A stretch of 64,000 bases of DNA from NCBI GenBank assembly GCA_019925105.1, contig JAHGAU010000027.1, forward strand, positions 62,001 through 126,000, in the 5' to 3' direction. The DNA comes from Niebla homalea (taxonomy: Eukaryota; Ascomycota; Lecanoromycetes; Lecanorales; Ramalinaceae). This document shows, in pieces, positions 63,316 to 64,000 of this stretch. Numbering within the stretch: position 1 is the stretch's first letter; every line of letters starts with the position of its first letter. The notes under the pieces were generated by a model. It made no database searches. It was given only the letters and a program-made list of their open reading frames with translations, and was not told the DNA's origin. The position numbers and the translations under genes are program-made.

Positions 63316-63548
63316 TATATTAATTTCTCTTTACTAAGCCTAAACCCTTTGTTTACTAGCTTGTATTTTCTCATTGAACTCGTGTCCTCTTGCCTTAAGA
63401 AACCCCCGGATCCCTCTACCTTATATAATATAACAGCATTATTATTTATAACCAGAAATCGGTTAATAATATACCGTTTTCTTTTATGATTATTATTGTT
63501 TAGTATAGCTGATAGTAATACTTAAGATATTAAGTATTAGTTAAATAG

Positions 63549-63567
63549 GCCCGCCGCGGCGGCGCCA
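63549..63567. repeat. Mitochondrial-type GC cluster 5
   Basis: GCCCGCCGCGGCGGCGCC is a dense GC palindrome. Confidence 0.65.
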
Positions 63568-63599
63568 AGTTATTTCCGTTTTTTTTCGTGTTTAATTAA

Positions 63600-63619
63600 G
63601 CGCCGCAGATCCGGCGGCT
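63600..63619. repeat. Mitochondrial-type GC cluster 6
   Basis: GCGCCGCAGATCCGGCGGC has arms GCCGC and GCGGC around AGATCCG. A related CCGCAGATCCGGC occurs near 63276-63288. Confidence 0.6.
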
Positions 63620-63770
63620 ATCCCTTGTTTTATTTTATGTAGCCGTTATATAAGTCCTCATTCCGTTACGTGGTTAAAATAGTAGGATTATAATTCTTAT
63701 ATAATAACTAATTCTAGCCCTTTTAAACTATCTTTTATTAGGAATGCTTTATAAACTTATTATTGTTAAT

Positions 63771-63784
63771 ACCCGCCGCGGGTA
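63771..63784. repeat. Mitochondrial-type GC cluster 7
   Basis: ACCCGCCGCGGGTA is a palindromic cluster. A related decayed form, TACCCACAGCGGGTA, lies at 63923-63937. Confidence 0.6.
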
Positions 63785-64000
63785 TAGATGTTAAAACACT
63801 GTAGCCTTTTAAGTAAATTATATACGCTTTTTATTATAAATTCCCTATTATTTATAGTACTAAATATATATATAATACTTCGCCTGTAAATATTAATATT
63901 AAGCTTATACTTTTTATAATTATACCCACAGCGGGTATCGAAATTATAAAGGATTAGCCATAATAATTGGATAATTATAACTTAGATAACTATAAGTTAA

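Larger units (their letters stand above)
61664..64000 (+). other. Mitochondrial-type DNA, probably a nuclear insertion (NUMT)
   Basis: From 61664 to the window end the composition changes: it is less AT-rich and the features are those of a fungal mitochondrial genome. It holds the end of a probable nad2, then nad3, then spacer with GC-rich palindromic clusters. Because nad3 is disrupted by RIP-type changes and the segment joins RIP-degraded LINE sequence, a nuclear insertion is favoured over a true mitochondrial contig. Its right end is outside the window. A misjoined assembly is the alternative. Confidence 0.75.
62156..64000 (+). other. Mitochondrial-type spacer, no gene assigned
   Basis: This is 1.8 kb without a convincing reading frame, tRNA or intron core. 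It holds GC-rich palindromic clusters (listed separately). Two short segments resemble each other: GCATTAGCAGACTTA near 62190 and TGCACCAGCAGACTCT near 62545. It may include decayed intron or intron-ORF sequence; I cannot show it. Confidence 0.45.

Overview
The window reads as one AT-isochore of a filamentous ascomycete (Pezizomycotina) with past repeat-induced point mutation (RIP). No intact protein gene is visible. Over roughly the first 61.6 kb the base composition is very AT-rich. Wherever a coding frame can still be followed, Gln codons have become TAA, Cys and His have become Tyr, and Asp has become Asn. These are the C-to-T and G-to-A changes expected of RIP. Short islands of normal or high GC stand out against this background.

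Main family. A non-LTR retrotransposon (LINE) of about 5.8 kb occurs as at least twelve full or partial copies (A-L) in both orientations, often nested. ORF1 begins near ATG-GCG-ACG-AAC and carries CCHC zinc-knuckle remnants. ORF2 has an AP-endonuclease motif, a reverse transcriptase and a C-terminal Cys/His knuckle. Its stop codon runs directly into an (AATC)n tail. Copies A, B and C lie on + (1-7242 and 13066-16510). D lies on - (7243-13065) inside C. E, F and H are on - and G on + (16511-23876). L is a 5'-truncated + copy (32277-32834). I on - (43599-55180) contains J on - (48199-53976). K is on - (58484-61609). The insertions of D, J, I and L have readable target-site duplications (TSDs) of 10-13 bp.

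Non-autonomous elements. (1) A SINE-like family of about 730 bp has a tRNA-like Pol III head and the same 3' end as the LINE: S1 34512-35239, S2 38903-39660, S3 56731-58017. (2) A fold-back MITE family has long GC-rich terminal inverted repeats (TIRs) beginning TACTCC and 8-bp TSDs: M1 31284-31668, M2 36760-37195, M3 about 38243-38902, M4 41849-42344, and fragment M5 near 33552-33694. (3) A miniature LTR element (40399-42381) has 161-bp LTRs, a polypurine tract and a 5-bp TSD; M4 sits in its 3' LTR. (4) A repeat X of about 520 bp occurs twice: copy 1 holds M2 and copy 2 sits inside S3.

Right end. At 61664 the sequence switches to mitochondrial-type DNA: the end of a probable nad2 directly followed by nad3, then about 1.8 kb of spacer with GC-rich palindromic clusters. 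nad3 carries a CAA-to-TAA type stop and Asp/Glu changes of RIP type, so this looks like a nuclear mitochondrial insertion (NUMT). The junction carries an exact 54-bp copy of nearby LINE sequence.

Remaining stretches (23877-31275, 32848-34498, 35253-36309, 37279-38234, 39661-40393, 42387-43598, 55191-56730, 58018-58483) are AT-rich with no recognisable gene. Species and chromosome position cannot be told from the sequence.
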